From JAWOLE01 sp963815655 (GTDB taxonomy: Bacteria; Acidobacteriota; Thermoanaerobaculia; UBA5066; Gp7-AA6): a DNA stretch of 64,000 bases. Where the stretch lies: assembly GCA_963815655.1 (NCBI GenBank), contig CAWFHK010000001.1, forward strand, positions 2,542,001 to 2,606,000. Direction: 5' to 3'. A model generated the notes under the pieces. That model was not told where the DNA came from. It saw nothing but the letters and a program-made list of their open reading frames with translations, and did not search any database. Shown here piece by piece: positions 43,359 to 54,129 of this stretch (positions within the stretch are counted from its first letter, which is position 1; each line of letters opens with the position of its first letter). The position numbers were made by a program, and so were the translations under genes.

Positions 43359-45958
43359 CGCTCGAGACCGGAAGCCGGCTGGGTCCGTACGAGATCCTCG
43401 CGCCGCTCGGCGCGGGCGGGATGGGCGAGGTGTACCGGGCGCGCGACGCGAAGCTCGGGCGGGAGATCGCAGTCAAGGTCCTTCCCGTCGGCGTCTCGAC
43501 CGACCCGGGCCGGCGCCAGCGGTTCGAGCAGGAGGCGCGCGCGGCCTCGGCGCTGAACCATCCCGCCATCGTCACGATCTACGACATCGGGACATCCGAC
43601 GGCGTGACCTACATCGCGATGGAGCTCGTCGAGGGTCGCACGCTTCGCGACCTTCTCGCGGAACAGCCGATTCCGATCCGCAAGCTCCTCGAGATCGGCG
43701 CGCAGGCCGCCGACGGCCTCGCCAAGGCGCACGCGGCCGGGATCGTGCATCGGGATCTGAAGCCCGAGAACCTCATGATCACGAAGGACGGCTTCGTCAA
43801 GATTCTCGACTTCGGCCTCGCCAAGTTGACTTCTGAGCAGCCGCTCGACGCGGCTGGAAGAGAGCAAGCGGCCGCATCAGGGCATCCCATGGCGAGACTC
43901 GATCAGACGGCGATCTCAACGGTACTGGGAACGGAGCCGGGCACCGTCCTGGGCACCGTCGGCTATATGTCCCCCGAGCAGGCGAGCGGACAGGCGCTCG
44001 ACTTCCGCTCCGACCAGTTCTCCCTCGGCGCGATCCTCTACGAGATGGCGACGGGCGCGCGCGCCTTCCGGCGCAAGACGAGCGCCGAGACGCTCGTCGC
44101 GATCATGCGCGAGGAGCCGGAGCCGATCGGCCAGGTGAACCCGAAGGCGCCCGGCCCCGTCCGCTGGGTCATCGAGCGCTGCCTCGCCAAGGACCCGGAG
44201 GAGCGCTACGCATCCACGAAAGACCTGGCACGCGACCTCGCGAGCGTCCGGGACCACCTCTCGGAGACCTCCGCGTCGGGCGGCCTCGCGGCCGCGGAGC
44301 CGGCGCGGTTCAAACGCCGCGGCTGGCTCCTGCCCGCCGCCGCGGCGCTCGTTCTGGGCGCGGCGCTCGCCCTGGCCGCGCGCGGGCTTCTTCGGGGACG
44401 GCCCGATTCCCAGTTGCAGATCCGGCGGCTGTCCTACCAGCGGGGAAACATCCCCTCCGCCCGCTTCGCGCCGGACGGACAGACGGTCGTCTACGGCGCC
44501 GCCTGGGACGGACGGCCGCTGGAGATCTACTCGACCCGGATCGAGGGGCACGAGTCGCGCTCGTTGAATCTCCCGTCGTCGGACATCCTCTCGATCTCCT
44601 CGACCGGCGAAATGGCGGTCTCCATCAATCGCCGCTACACGGTCGGCTTCCAGACGCTCGGCACGCTCGCCCGCGTCCCTCTCGGAGGCGGCGCGCCGCG
44701 CGAAATCCTGGAGAACGTCCAGGACGCCGACTGGTCGCCCGACGGAAAAGATCTCGCGGTGGCGCACTACGTCGGAAATCGCTGCCGCCTCGAATACCCG
44801 ATCGGCCGGGTGCTCTATGAGGCGCCCGCCTGGTTGAGCCTCGTCCGAGTCTCTCCCGACGGGACGATGATCGCCTTTCTCGATCATCCCGTGTTCGGGG
44901 ACAACGTGGGGAGGGTCCGCGTCGTGGACCGGGAGGGCAAGCCGCTCCTGACGGGTCCCGAGGCGACCTCGGGGCTCGCCTGGTCCTCCGCGGGCGACGA
45001 GGTCTGGTCGAGCTCTCCGCTGCTGGCGACGTCGCTCTCGGGCCGGACGCGGACTCCCTGGAACCTCACGGGATCGCAGGACGCGATCTACGACGTCTCC
45101 CGCTCGGGAGCGATTCTCTTCAGCCGGAACAGCTCCCGGCGCGAGATCGTTGGCTCGGCCGCCGGTGCACCGGAGCGGAACCTGACCTGGTTGAACTACT
45201 CCTTTCCCGCGGACATCTCGCGCGACGGGCGCTTTCTCCTCTTCGACGAGCAGCAGATACAGCCCAACGGCATCTACCTCCGCGGTCTCGACGGCTCCCC
45301 CGCCGTCCTCCTCGGAGAAGGAAAGTCCTTCGAGCTGTCACCCGACGGACGGTGGGCCCTCGCTTCGGCGGAGCTCGGCAGCGACACGATCGTGCTGCTG
45401 CCGACGGGCGCCGGACAGACACGCAAGATCACGCTGTCCGGCGTTCGCTGCCAGTTCGCGAAGTTCTTCCCGGACGGAGACCGCATTCTCTTCGGCGGAA
45501 GCGAGCCCGGCCGCGGCGTGCGGATCTTCATCGTGCCGCTCTCCGGCGGCAAACCGCAAAGTGTGACCTCCGAGGGGATCTCTTTCGTCAACCAGGATCC
45601 GATCTCGCCCGACGGAAAGTTCGTCGTCGCCACGGGGCCGGACCGGCGGCCCACGATCTATCCGATCGGGCCGGGCGAGCCGCGTCCCGTTCCCGGGCTC
45701 TCCGGCGACGATTATGTCGGCCGCTGGTCGTCCGACGGACGCGCCCTCTACGTCTTCAACGTGGCCGCCAGGCCCGGCGCGGTGGACCTCTTGGACGTCG
45801 CGACAGGCAAGCGCACGCCCTGGAAGGAATTCCACCCTCCCGATCCGGCCGGCGTCATCCAGATCGCGCCCTTCCTGATGACAGCGGACGGCTCTTCGTA
45901 CGTCTATTCCTATCGCCGCATTCTCGACGAGCTCTACGTCGTCACCGGCCTGAAGTAG
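43355..45958 (+). CDS. Ser/Thr protein kinase with TolB/WD40-like propeller
   Basis: The 867-aa protein starts at GTG 43355, which overlaps the previous stop (GTGA). The much longer upstream open frame is antisense-like noise within the previous gene. Kinase residues are Lys41, HRD 132-134, DFG 152-154, and YMSPEQ near 204-209. The membrane helix is 323-343. The propeller includes FAPDGQTVVYG and WSPDGKDLAV. Between DFG and APE it carries the EQPLDAAGREQAAASGHPMA insert also found in the kinase at 1561. It is convergent with ispG. Confidence 0.92.
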   Translation: MTLETGSRLGPYEILAPLGAGGMGEVYRARDAKLGREIAVKVLPVGVSTDPGRRQRFEQEARAASALNHPAIVTIYDIGTSDGVTYIAMELVEGRTLRDLLAEQPIPIRKLLEIGAQAADGLAKAHAAGIVHRDLKPENLMITKDGFVKILDFGLAKLTSEQPLDAAGREQAAASGHPMARLDQTAISTVLGTEPGTVLGTVGYMSPEQASGQALDFRSDQFSLGAILYEMATGARAFRRKTSAETLVAIMREEPEPIGQVNPKAPGPVRWVIERCLAKDPEERYASTKDLARDLASVRDHLSETSASGGLAAAEPARFKRRGWLLPAAAALVLGAALALAARGLLRGRPDSQLQIRRLSYQRGNIPSARFAPDGQTVVYGAAWDGRPLEIYSTRIEGHESRSLNLPSSDILSISSTGEMAVSINRRYTVGFQTLGTLARVPLGGGAPREILENVQDADWSPDGKDLAVAHYVGNRCRLEYPIGRVLYEAPAWLSLVRVSPDGTMIAFLDHPVFGDNVGRVRVVDREGKPLLTGPEATSGLAWSSAGDEVWSSSPLLATSLSGRTRTPWNLTGSQDAIYDVSRSGAILFSRNSSRREIVGSAAGAPERNLTWLNYSFPADISRDGRFLLFDEQQIQPNGIYLRGLDGSPAVLLGEGKSFELSPDGRWALASAELGSDTIVLLPTGAGQTRKITLSGVRCQFAKFFPDGDRILFGGSEPGRGVRIFIVPLSGGKPQSVTSEGISFVNQDPISPDGKFVVATGPDRRPTIYPIGPGEPRPVPGLSGDDYVGRWSSDGRALYVFNVAARPGAVDLLDVATGKRTPWKEFHPPDPAGVIQIAPFLMTADGSSYVYSYRRILDELYVVTGLK
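43835..43893 (+). repeat. 59-nt in-frame insert in kinase activation segment, copy 2
   Basis: About 53 of 59 bases match the copy at 3645-3703 on the other strand, and the reading frame and structural position are the same. Flanking kinase sequence is much less alike. Confidence 0.75.
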
Positions 45959-46166
45959 AAATGGCGAGGGGCCGGCGGTCGGCTCCGGCGCGCGGAGTCT
46001 CTCTCCCGCCCGCCTTTCGCTCGGATCTACTGGGTGGCGGACAGAACGGCGCTCTGCTCGCCGACCCCGCAGAGAGGATGACCGAATCCGCTCGCGCTGT
46101 TGTCCACCGCGTGGTGCTTGTCGGCGGGGTTCATCCTCCTTGGCCGGGATACTAGATTCCGTTTCG

Positions 46167-46226
46167 TTCAACCGTCAAACAACTCGCGGGGAGAGCGAAC
46201 CGGGGGCACCGGTTCGTACGGTTGAA
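46167..46226. terminator. Nested inverted repeats between convergent genes
   Basis: An outer pair TTCAACCGT/ACGGTTGAA encloses an inner perfect hairpin CGAACCGG-GGGCA-CCGGTTCG. It lies in the 314-base gap between a plus-strand kinase and minus-strand ispG, so a two-way terminator is likely. No T run is present. The rest of that gap (45959-46166) shows nothing recognisable. Confidence 0.5.
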
Positions 46227-46272
46227 GAGGATGGGCGCCCCACCGCTGCCGACTCCCCTTCGTGTCGGCGCG

Positions 46273-47535
<1,263 letters not shown>

Positions 47536-47562
47536 TTTAACAGATCGGGCCCCTCACCCCGT

Positions 47563-47583
47563 CCCTCTCCCGCCGGGAGAGGG
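47563..47583. terminator. Hairpin, common GC-rich intergenic repeat
   Basis: CCCTCTCCC-GCC-GGGAGAGGG is a perfect 9-bp stem with a 3-nt loop, just after the PilZ gene stop and before ispG on the same strand. It may end the PilZ transcript. Confidence 0.5.
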
Positions 47584-47603
47584 AGAAGGTCCGAGAGCAG
47601 AGG

Positions 47604-48491
47604 TCAGTTGGAGGAGTCGAGGAGCCAGGAGAAGAACTCGTCGTACTCGGCGGGCTTCTCGGTCAGGGCGAGCGCGAAGCCGGAGGACTGCAGGTCCGCC
47701 GCGGCAGCGCTGCGCACGACCCTCCCGGCCAGGAGAATCTGCCGCCCGCCGGGAAGGTGGACGGTCAGGCTCACCGCGGGCCCTCCGTTGGGCGGGCGCG
47801 CCGAGCGAACGAACATGCCGCTGCGCGAGACGTCGCCCGTCACGCCCGTGCCGCGCGCTCCGCCCTGGTTGAACTCGACCAGCATCTCGACGCGGCGCCG
47901 GGGGGCCGTCCGCGTCACGCAGACGCCTTCGCGGTTCGCGAAGAGGCGCCGCACGCGGCGCGGCCGCGCGCTCAGGACGGAGCCGTCGGGACGCCGCGAC
48001 TCGTAGGGGGCCTCATCCGTTTCCGTGAAGGCGCCCGCGATGGCTTCAGTCGGATGCGTTGGGAAGATGTCCGCGGAGGTCTCGATGCCCGGGATCACTC
48101 CCGCCACCTCGCGGCCGTCCACGGGAACGCGGCAGCGGAAGCGCACGGGAAAAACCTCCTCGGCCCGCTTCCCGAGGACGGCCCACTGGGCCGAGACGAC
48201 TTCCTGCGGGACCACGCCGTCGAACCAGAACCGGACGTGCCCGCCCGGCGTCACGATGGTCGGCTGCAGGTAGTCGAGGCCCGCGTCGTCCACCGGGAAG
48301 CAGAAGCCCAGGCGCGGGCTCCCGTCGGGAAGGAGAAAGTCGGTCGCCGCGAGGAAGATCTCGTCGTCCATCTGCGAGAGCCCGTCGCGCGCGTGCTCGA
48401 CGACGACCGCGTCGGCGCCGTCGCCCCCTTCGTACCGCCAGACCGGGGCGGATGTCAGATCCTCGACCGTCAGGTCGGCCAGGCGCTTCAT
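47604..48491 (-). CDS. PilZ-domain protein
   Basis: The 295-aa protein has an N-terminal region of about 180 residues I cannot assign. A C-terminal PilZ-like domain follows, with the basic RRRVEMLVEF and the GDVSRSGMFVRS loop (D-x-S-x-x-G). PilZ domains bind cyclic di-GMP; the RxxxR part here is within RTAPRRR. No signal peptide or membrane helix is seen, so it should act in the cytoplasm. It is divergent from the kinase at 48560, with only 68 nt between starts. Confidence 0.8.
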   Translation of the reverse strand: MKRLADLTVEDLTSAPVWRYEGGDGADAVVVEHARDGLSQMDDEIFLAATDFLLPDGSPRLGFCFPVDDAGLDYLQPTIVTPGGHVRFWFDGVVPQEVVSAQWAVLGKRAEEVFPVRFRCRVPVDGREVAGVIPGIETSADIFPTHPTEAIAGAFTETDEAPYESRRPDGSVLSARPRRVRRLFANREGVCVTRTAPRRRVEMLVEFNQGGARGTGVTGDVSRSGMFVRSARPPNGGPAVSLTVHLPGGRQILLAGRVVRSAAAADLQSSGFALALTEKPAEYDEFFSWLLDSSN

Positions 48492-48559
48492 CCAACGCGA
48501 ACTCTAACGCAGCTTAGAATCGTCGGGAGTCAACCGTGACCGGACCTGGAGGTCAGAGA

Positions 48560-51202
48560 TTGAGTCTCGCCGCCGGTTTCCGCCTGGGACCCTATGAGGT
48601 CCTTTCTCCCCTGGGGGCCGGAGGGATGGGAGAAGTCTACAAGGCGCGAGACACGCGGCTCGAACGCGAGGTTGCGATCAAGGTGCTGCCGGCGCACCTT
48701 GCTCTTTCGCCGGAAGTGCGCCAGCGGTTTGAGCGGGAAGCCAGGACGATCTCGCAGCTCTCGCATCCCCACATCTGCGCACTGCACGACGTCGGGCGCG
48801 AAGGGGAGGTCGAGTATCTCGTCATGGAGCTGCTCGAGGGAAAGACCCTCGCCGAGCGCCTGGCAAGAGGCCCCCTGTCGGTCGGTGAAACGCTGCGGTT
48901 CGGGTCCGAGATCGCATCGGCGCTGGAAGCGGCGCACCGCAAAGGGATCGTCCATCGGGACCTGAAGCCGTCGAACATCATGGCGACGAAGTCGGGAGTC
49001 AAGCTCCTGGATTTCGGGCTGGCGAAGGCGCTCGCGCAGGCCCCCACCGTAGAAAGCCTGACCTCGGCTCCGACCTCCGCGCAGGACGTGACCCGGCCGG
49101 GCACGGTCCTCGGCACGGTCCCCTACATGGCTCCCGAGCAGCTTCAGGGCGAGGAGGCCTCGGCGCGCGGCGACATCTTCTCGCTCGGCGCGGTGCTCTA
49201 CGAGATGGCGACGGGACGGAAGGCATTCCAGGGATCGAGCCCGGTCTCGATCATGTCGGCGATCCTGACGAGCGAACCTCCGTCCATCTCGACTCTCGTC
49301 CCGGCCAATCCGCCTTCGCTCGATCGGTTGATCAGGACCTGTCTCGCCAAGGACCCCGACGACCGCTGGCAGACGGCCCGCGACGTCGAGCTGCAGTTGC
49401 AGGCGATCCAGGAGGCTTCCTCCGCCTCGGTGCCAGGTCTCCCAAAGCCGCGCCGCGCCCGGCTCGCCTGGCTGCCCTGGACCCTGGCAGCCGTGCTGGC
49501 GGGCGCCGCCGTCGTCCTGCTCCTTCGAGCGGGCGCGGTGCGGAGTCCGGCCCCGCGCGCGATCCGGTTCTCCATTCCTCCTCCTCCCGACGGCGCCTTC
49601 GTCTCCACGGTCGAAGCGCCGGACTTCGCGCTTTCACCCGACGGCTCCCGGCTCGCGTTCATCGCCTCGGATCCCCAGGGGCGGAGGATCTGGCTGCGTC
49701 CGCTCTCCGCGCTCGAGGCGCGCGTCCTGCCCGGGACCGAAGGCGCGAATTCGGTGTACTGGTCTCCGGACGGCCGATCCATCGCCTTCTTCGCGGGAGG
49801 GAAGTTGAAGCGTCTCGATCTCTCCGGCGGCGCCGCCGTAGCGATCTGCGACGTCAGCTCCGGCATCGGGCTGACGGGCTCGTGGGGCGGCGACGAAATC
49901 CTCTTCGCGTCGGTCCAGGGGGGCGCGATCTTCCGCGTCCCGGCGTCCGGCGGACGGCCCGCCGAGGTCATTCGCGCCGATGCCGCTCGGGGCGAGTGGC
50001 GGGTCGTCTGGCCGACTTTCCTCCCCGACGGCCGGAGGTTTCTCTACACTTCCCTGCTCCGTAACGGAGGAGGGCGCCTGATGCTGGCCGAACCGGGTAA
50101 AGTCCCGAGAGCCGTGATGCCGCTCACCTCCATCGCGCGATACGTCGAGCCGGGCTATCTGCTCTTCGTGCGTGACAGCGTCCTGCTCGCTCAACGTTTC
50201 GATCCAGCCCGCGGCCTTCCCATGGGAGAGCCCTTTTCTGTCGCCGGTCACGTCCGCTACTTCCTTTCCACGGGCTGGGGATCGTTCGCCGCCTCCTCGT
50301 CGGGCGGGACGCTCGCCTACCAGTCAAACGAGGATGTCCATCGCATGGTCTGGTTCGACCGGACGGGCCGGGAGCTCGGCAACGCCGGCCAGGCCGGAGT
50401 CTTCCTGAGCGTCTCGATCGCGCCGGACGGCCGGCGAGTCCTCTTCGACAGCGCGCGGCCGGGAATCGGGACGTGGGACGTTTGGTCCTTCGACGTCGAG
50501 CGCGGCGTCGAGTCCCGGATTACCTCCGATCCGGACACCGAGGTCTCTCCCGTCTGGTTGCGCGACGGAAGCAAGATTGTCTATTCGGCCGTCCGAGGCT
50601 CCTCGCCCAGGCTCTTCCGCCGCGACCTGGCGAGCGGCAGGGAGGAAGCCTTGCTTCCCGAGGGTCCTTTCCAGATGGCCTCCGACGTCTCGCCCGACGG
50701 CAGGACGCTCCTGTACCAGAAGAGAAACGAAGGAGGCCCTTTCGGCGTCTGGAAGATGTCGTTGTCGGGACCCGCGAACCCCGAGCCGGTTCAGCAGAAC
50801 CAGTTCGTCAACGCCTGGGCCCGCTTCTCTCCCGATGGCCGCTACATCGCCTTTCTCTCCAACGAGTCCGGCCGTCCCGAGGTCTATGTCGCGCCATTTC
50901 CCGGGCCGGGCGAGCGGCTCCGTGTTTCGGCGGGGGGCGCACAGCAGGTGAGATGGAGCCGCACCGGCGAGATCCTGTATCTCTCTCCCGATCGGCGCGT
51001 GATGTCGGTGCCCGTGCGCACCGCTCCTTCGCTCGAAGTCGGGTCCCCGACGCCTCTCTTCACGATCCCCGGCAAACAACCCTGGATCAACTTCGACGTC
51101 ACGCCGGACGGAAGCAAGCTGCTCGCGATCGTCCCGGACGTGGTCGCCGACGAGCTTCCCATGACCGTCGTCGTCAACTGGACGGCGGAGGCGGGCAAGT
51201 GA
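48560..51202 (+). CDS. Ser/Thr protein kinase with TolB/WD40-like propeller
   Basis: The 880-aa protein is started at TTG 48560 because GGAGG lies 7 nt before it and the family opening (SLAAGFRLGPYEVL) begins there; GTG 48536 adds eight residues. Kinase residues are Lys41, HRD 132-134, DFG 151-153, and MAPEQ near 190. The membrane helix is about 302-322. The propeller carries WSPDGRSIAFF, FSPDGRYIAFL and related blades. It opens the second kinase array and is divergent from the PilZ gene. Confidence 0.9.
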   Translation: MSLAAGFRLGPYEVLSPLGAGGMGEVYKARDTRLEREVAIKVLPAHLALSPEVRQRFEREARTISQLSHPHICALHDVGREGEVEYLVMELLEGKTLAERLARGPLSVGETLRFGSEIASALEAAHRKGIVHRDLKPSNIMATKSGVKLLDFGLAKALAQAPTVESLTSAPTSAQDVTRPGTVLGTVPYMAPEQLQGEEASARGDIFSLGAVLYEMATGRKAFQGSSPVSIMSAILTSEPPSISTLVPANPPSLDRLIRTCLAKDPDDRWQTARDVELQLQAIQEASSASVPGLPKPRRARLAWLPWTLAAVLAGAAVVLLLRAGAVRSPAPRAIRFSIPPPPDGAFVSTVEAPDFALSPDGSRLAFIASDPQGRRIWLRPLSALEARVLPGTEGANSVYWSPDGRSIAFFAGGKLKRLDLSGGAAVAICDVSSGIGLTGSWGGDEILFASVQGGAIFRVPASGGRPAEVIRADAARGEWRVVWPTFLPDGRRFLYTSLLRNGGGRLMLAEPGKVPRAVMPLTSIARYVEPGYLLFVRDSVLLAQRFDPARGLPMGEPFSVAGHVRYFLSTGWGSFAASSSGGTLAYQSNEDVHRMVWFDRTGRELGNAGQAGVFLSVSIAPDGRRVLFDSARPGIGTWDVWSFDVERGVESRITSDPDTEVSPVWLRDGSKIVYSAVRGSSPRLFRRDLASGREEALLPEGPFQMASDVSPDGRTLLYQKRNEGGPFGVWKMSLSGPANPEPVQQNQFVNAWARFSPDGRYIAFLSNESGRPEVYVAPFPGPGERLRVSAGGAQQVRWSRTGEILYLSPDRRVMSVPVRTAPSLEVGSPTPLFTIPGKQPWINFDVTPDGSKLLAIVPDVVADELPMTVVVNWTAEAGK

Positions 51203-51210
51203 AGGAAGAG

Positions 51211-51248
51211 GATTTGTGAGTTGTGATTTGCGATTTGTGATTAGTGAT
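51211..51248. repeat. AT-rich TTGTGA-type short tandem repeat
   Basis: Units such as GATTTGTGA, GTTGTGA, TTTGCGA and TTAGTGA run one after another in an otherwise GC-rich spacer between two kinase genes. Confidence 0.6.
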
Positions 51249-51444
51249 GCGCCGACTGGGGAAGCGGAATTGAAGAAGCCGTGAGAAGTGTCCGTCGGCG
51301 ACAGGGCATAGAATTGGCAGGATTTCGTGAATCTCTTCGAGCGGTTTTCGGGGAAACCGGCTCGCCGGCGTTGCGGAAGCACGTCGAGGCTTCTCGAAGA
51401 GACAGGGCGGGCATCGGGACGAGGCAGGCGGGACAGGAGGCAAC

Positions 51445-54102
51445 GTGACACTGGCGGCAGGCTCCAGGCTCGGTCCTTACGAGATTCTTTCGGCGATCGG
51501 CGCGGGTGGAATGGGCGAGGTGTACCGGGCGCGAGATACGCGGCTGGAGAGGACGGTCGCCGTCAAGGTCCTGCCAGCCCACCTGACGACCGACGAGGAG
51601 CTGCGCCAGCGCTTCGAGCGAGAGGCCAAGACGATCTCGCAACTCTCCCATCCGCATATCTGCGCCCTCTACGACGTCGGCCGCGAGGGGGACTGCGACT
51701 TCCTCGTCATGGAGTACCTCGAGGGAGAGACGCTGGCGGCGCGGCTGGACAAGGGCCCGCTCCCCTCCGAGCAGCTCCTGCGCTACGGCATCGAGATCGC
51801 CGACGCGCTCGACAAGGCGCACCGGCAGGGGATCGTGCACCGAGACCTGAAGCCCGGCAACGTGATGTTGACGAAGTCGGGAGTCAAGCTCCTCGACTTC
51901 GGCCTCGCGAAGTTCCAGGCGGCGGCGCGCGACAACGTGATCTCGGGAGCTTCGGTCCTGGCGACGCAGGCCCAGCCGAGCCAGCCCCTGACGGAGCGAG
52001 GAACGGTTATCGGGACCTTCCAGTACATGGCGCCGGAGCAGCTCGAAGGGGGCGAGGCCGACTCCCGCTCCGACATCTTCGCGTTCGGCTCCGTGCTCTA
52101 CGAGATGGCGACCGGTCGGAAGGCGTTCACGGGCAAGAGCCAGGCGAGTCTCGCCGGAGCGATCCTCCGGGACGATCCGACTTCCGTCGCCGAGATCGCG
52201 CCGATGATGCCGCCGGCGGTGAATCGGATCGTCAAGACGTGCCTCGCCAAGGACCCGGAGGACCGGTTCCAGACGGCGCACGACGTCAAGCTGCAGCTCC
52301 AGTGGATCGCGGAAGGCGGCTCGCAGGCGGGCCTGCCCGCCCCGGTCGCCGCGCGGCGCAAGAGCCGCGAGCGCCTCGCGTGGGGCGTCACCGCGGCGGC
52401 CCTCGTCGCGGCCGCAGCGCTGGGATTCGGCTTCGTCCGCCGCGCGCCGGCCAAACCGCGCGCCGTCCGGTTCGAGATCGGCGCCCCGGAAGGGGTCATC
52501 GCCATCGACGCCCCGCGCCTCTCCCCCGACGGGCGATACCTCGCGTTCAACGCGACGGACTCCGAGGGCAAGACCCGGATCTGGGTCCGCGCCTTGAACG
52601 CCCTGACCGCGCAGCCCTTGAACGGCACGGAGGGGACGACGCGGCCCTTCTGGTCTCCCGACAGCCGGTTCCTCGGCTTCATGGCCGAGGGGAAGCTGAA
52701 GAAGATCGAGGTCACCGGGGGGCCGGCGCAGAAGATCTGCGACGCACCGACCGGCTCGGACGGGAGCTGGAGCACCACGGGCGTCATCCTCTTCGACGGC
52801 ACCGGGAAGGATCCCATCAACCGCGTTTCGGCGGCCGGAGGCACGCCCGTTGCGGCCGCGAAACCCGACCCCTCTCGAAAGGAGTCGGAAGTCGGCTGGC
52901 CGGAGTTCCTTCCGGACGGCAAGCACTTTCTGTACATGGCGATCGGCTTGAAACCGGAAGACAGCACCTACCGCGTCGGGACGATCGACTCCGCCGAGTC
53001 GAAGCCGCTCGCGCCGGCCCAGACCCTGGTGACCTACGCGCCGCCCGGGTACCTCCTCTTCGTCCGCGACAAGACGCTCGTCGCGCAGCCGTTCGACGCG
53101 AGCGCGTTCAAGACGAAGGGGGAGCCGATCCCGCTGGCCGAGCACATCGGCACCGACAGCGTCGGCCTGGCGACCTTCTCCGTGTCGCGGGATGGAATGC
53201 TCGCCTATCGGACCGGAGAATCGGGAGCGCGTCTGCTCTGGGTGGACCGCTCGGGAAAGGAGCTCGACACGGTCGGCGACCGCGGCGAGTACGCAAACCC
53301 GGTGCTCTCGCGGGCCGGAGACCGCCTCGCCTTCGGCCTGAACGATCCTCGTGGCGGAAAGAGCGACATCTGGGTCCGCGACCTCGCGCGCGGCGTCAAT
53401 TCCCGTTTCACGTTCGGGGGAGGCAACAACGAGGTCCCGGTCTGGTCCCCGGACGGCGCCACGATCGTGTTCCGGTCGGACCGCAACGGGACCTACGATC
53501 TCTTCGAGAAAGCGGCGAGCGGCCAGGGGGAGGACAAGCTTCTCTTCAAGAGCGACGAGAGCAAGTTCGCGACCGACTGGTCCCGCGACGGGAGCTACAT
53601 CGCGTTCGCGTCCCAGAACGCGAAGACCGGCTGGGACTCCTGGGCCCTGCCAACGTTCGGCGACCGCAAGCCGATCCCCATCGTTGTGAGCCCGTTCTCG
53701 GAGGTGATAGCGGTCTTCTCGCCCGACGCGCGGTACGTCGCGTACCAGTCCAACGAATCGGGGCGCGCCGAGATCTACGTGCAGTCCTTCCCCGTCGCGA
53801 GCGGCAAGTGGCAGGTCTCGAGCGGCGGCGGCACGGATCCCTCGTGGCGAGACGACGGGAAGGAGATCTACTACCGCTCGGCGGATCAGAAGCTCATGGC
53901 CGTGGACGTTCAGGCCGGAGAGACCTTCAAGGTCGGCATCCCGCAGCCTCTCTTCCCGGCCAGGGTCCAGCCCGGCGTCTCCCGCAACAAGTACCTGGCC
54001 TCGGCCGACGGAAAGCGCTTCCTCTTCGTCGCGCCGCTCGGGCGGGATGCCCTGACCCCCACGACCGTCGTCCTGAACTGGTTCGCCGACGTCGGGAAGT
54101 AG
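51445..54102 (+). CDS. Ser/Thr protein kinase with TolB/WD40-like propeller
   Basis: The 885-aa protein starts at GTG 51445 with AGGAGG upstream. Kinase residues are Lys41, HRD 132-134, DFG 151-153, and MAPEQ at about 195-199. The membrane helix is about 311-330. The propeller includes LSPDGRYLAFN, WSPDGATIVF and FSPDARYVAY. It is closest in build to the kinase at 48560 (HPHICALYDVGREG). Its stop is 27 nt from the next kinase start, so co-transcription is likely. Confidence 0.92.
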   Translation: MTLAAGSRLGPYEILSAIGAGGMGEVYRARDTRLERTVAVKVLPAHLTTDEELRQRFEREAKTISQLSHPHICALYDVGREGDCDFLVMEYLEGETLAARLDKGPLPSEQLLRYGIEIADALDKAHRQGIVHRDLKPGNVMLTKSGVKLLDFGLAKFQAAARDNVISGASVLATQAQPSQPLTERGTVIGTFQYMAPEQLEGGEADSRSDIFAFGSVLYEMATGRKAFTGKSQASLAGAILRDDPTSVAEIAPMMPPAVNRIVKTCLAKDPEDRFQTAHDVKLQLQWIAEGGSQAGLPAPVAARRKSRERLAWGVTAAALVAAAALGFGFVRRAPAKPRAVRFEIGAPEGVIAIDAPRLSPDGRYLAFNATDSEGKTRIWVRALNALTAQPLNGTEGTTRPFWSPDSRFLGFMAEGKLKKIEVTGGPAQKICDAPTGSDGSWSTTGVILFDGTGKDPINRVSAAGGTPVAAAKPDPSRKESEVGWPEFLPDGKHFLYMAIGLKPEDSTYRVGTIDSAESKPLAPAQTLVTYAPPGYLLFVRDKTLVAQPFDASAFKTKGEPIPLAEHIGTDSVGLATFSVSRDGMLAYRTGESGARLLWVDRSGKELDTVGDRGEYANPVLSRAGDRLAFGLNDPRGGKSDIWVRDLARGVNSRFTFGGGNNEVPVWSPDGATIVFRSDRNGTYDLFEKAASGQGEDKLLFKSDESKFATDWSRDGSYIAFASQNAKTGWDSWALPTFGDRKPIPIVVSPFSEVIAVFSPDARYVAYQSNESGRAEIYVQSFPVASGKWQVSSGGGTDPSWRDDGKEIYYRSADQKLMAVDVQAGETFKVGIPQPLFPARVQPGVSRNKYLASADGKRFLFVAPLGRDALTPTTVVLNWFADVGK

Positions 54103-54129
54103 CGAGATGCGGAGGTCGGGGGGACCAGA

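Noticed and set aside
47563..47583. Possible CRISPR or repeat array
   Set aside because: Only one hairpin is present, with no spaced units. No CRISPR array was seen anywhere in the window.
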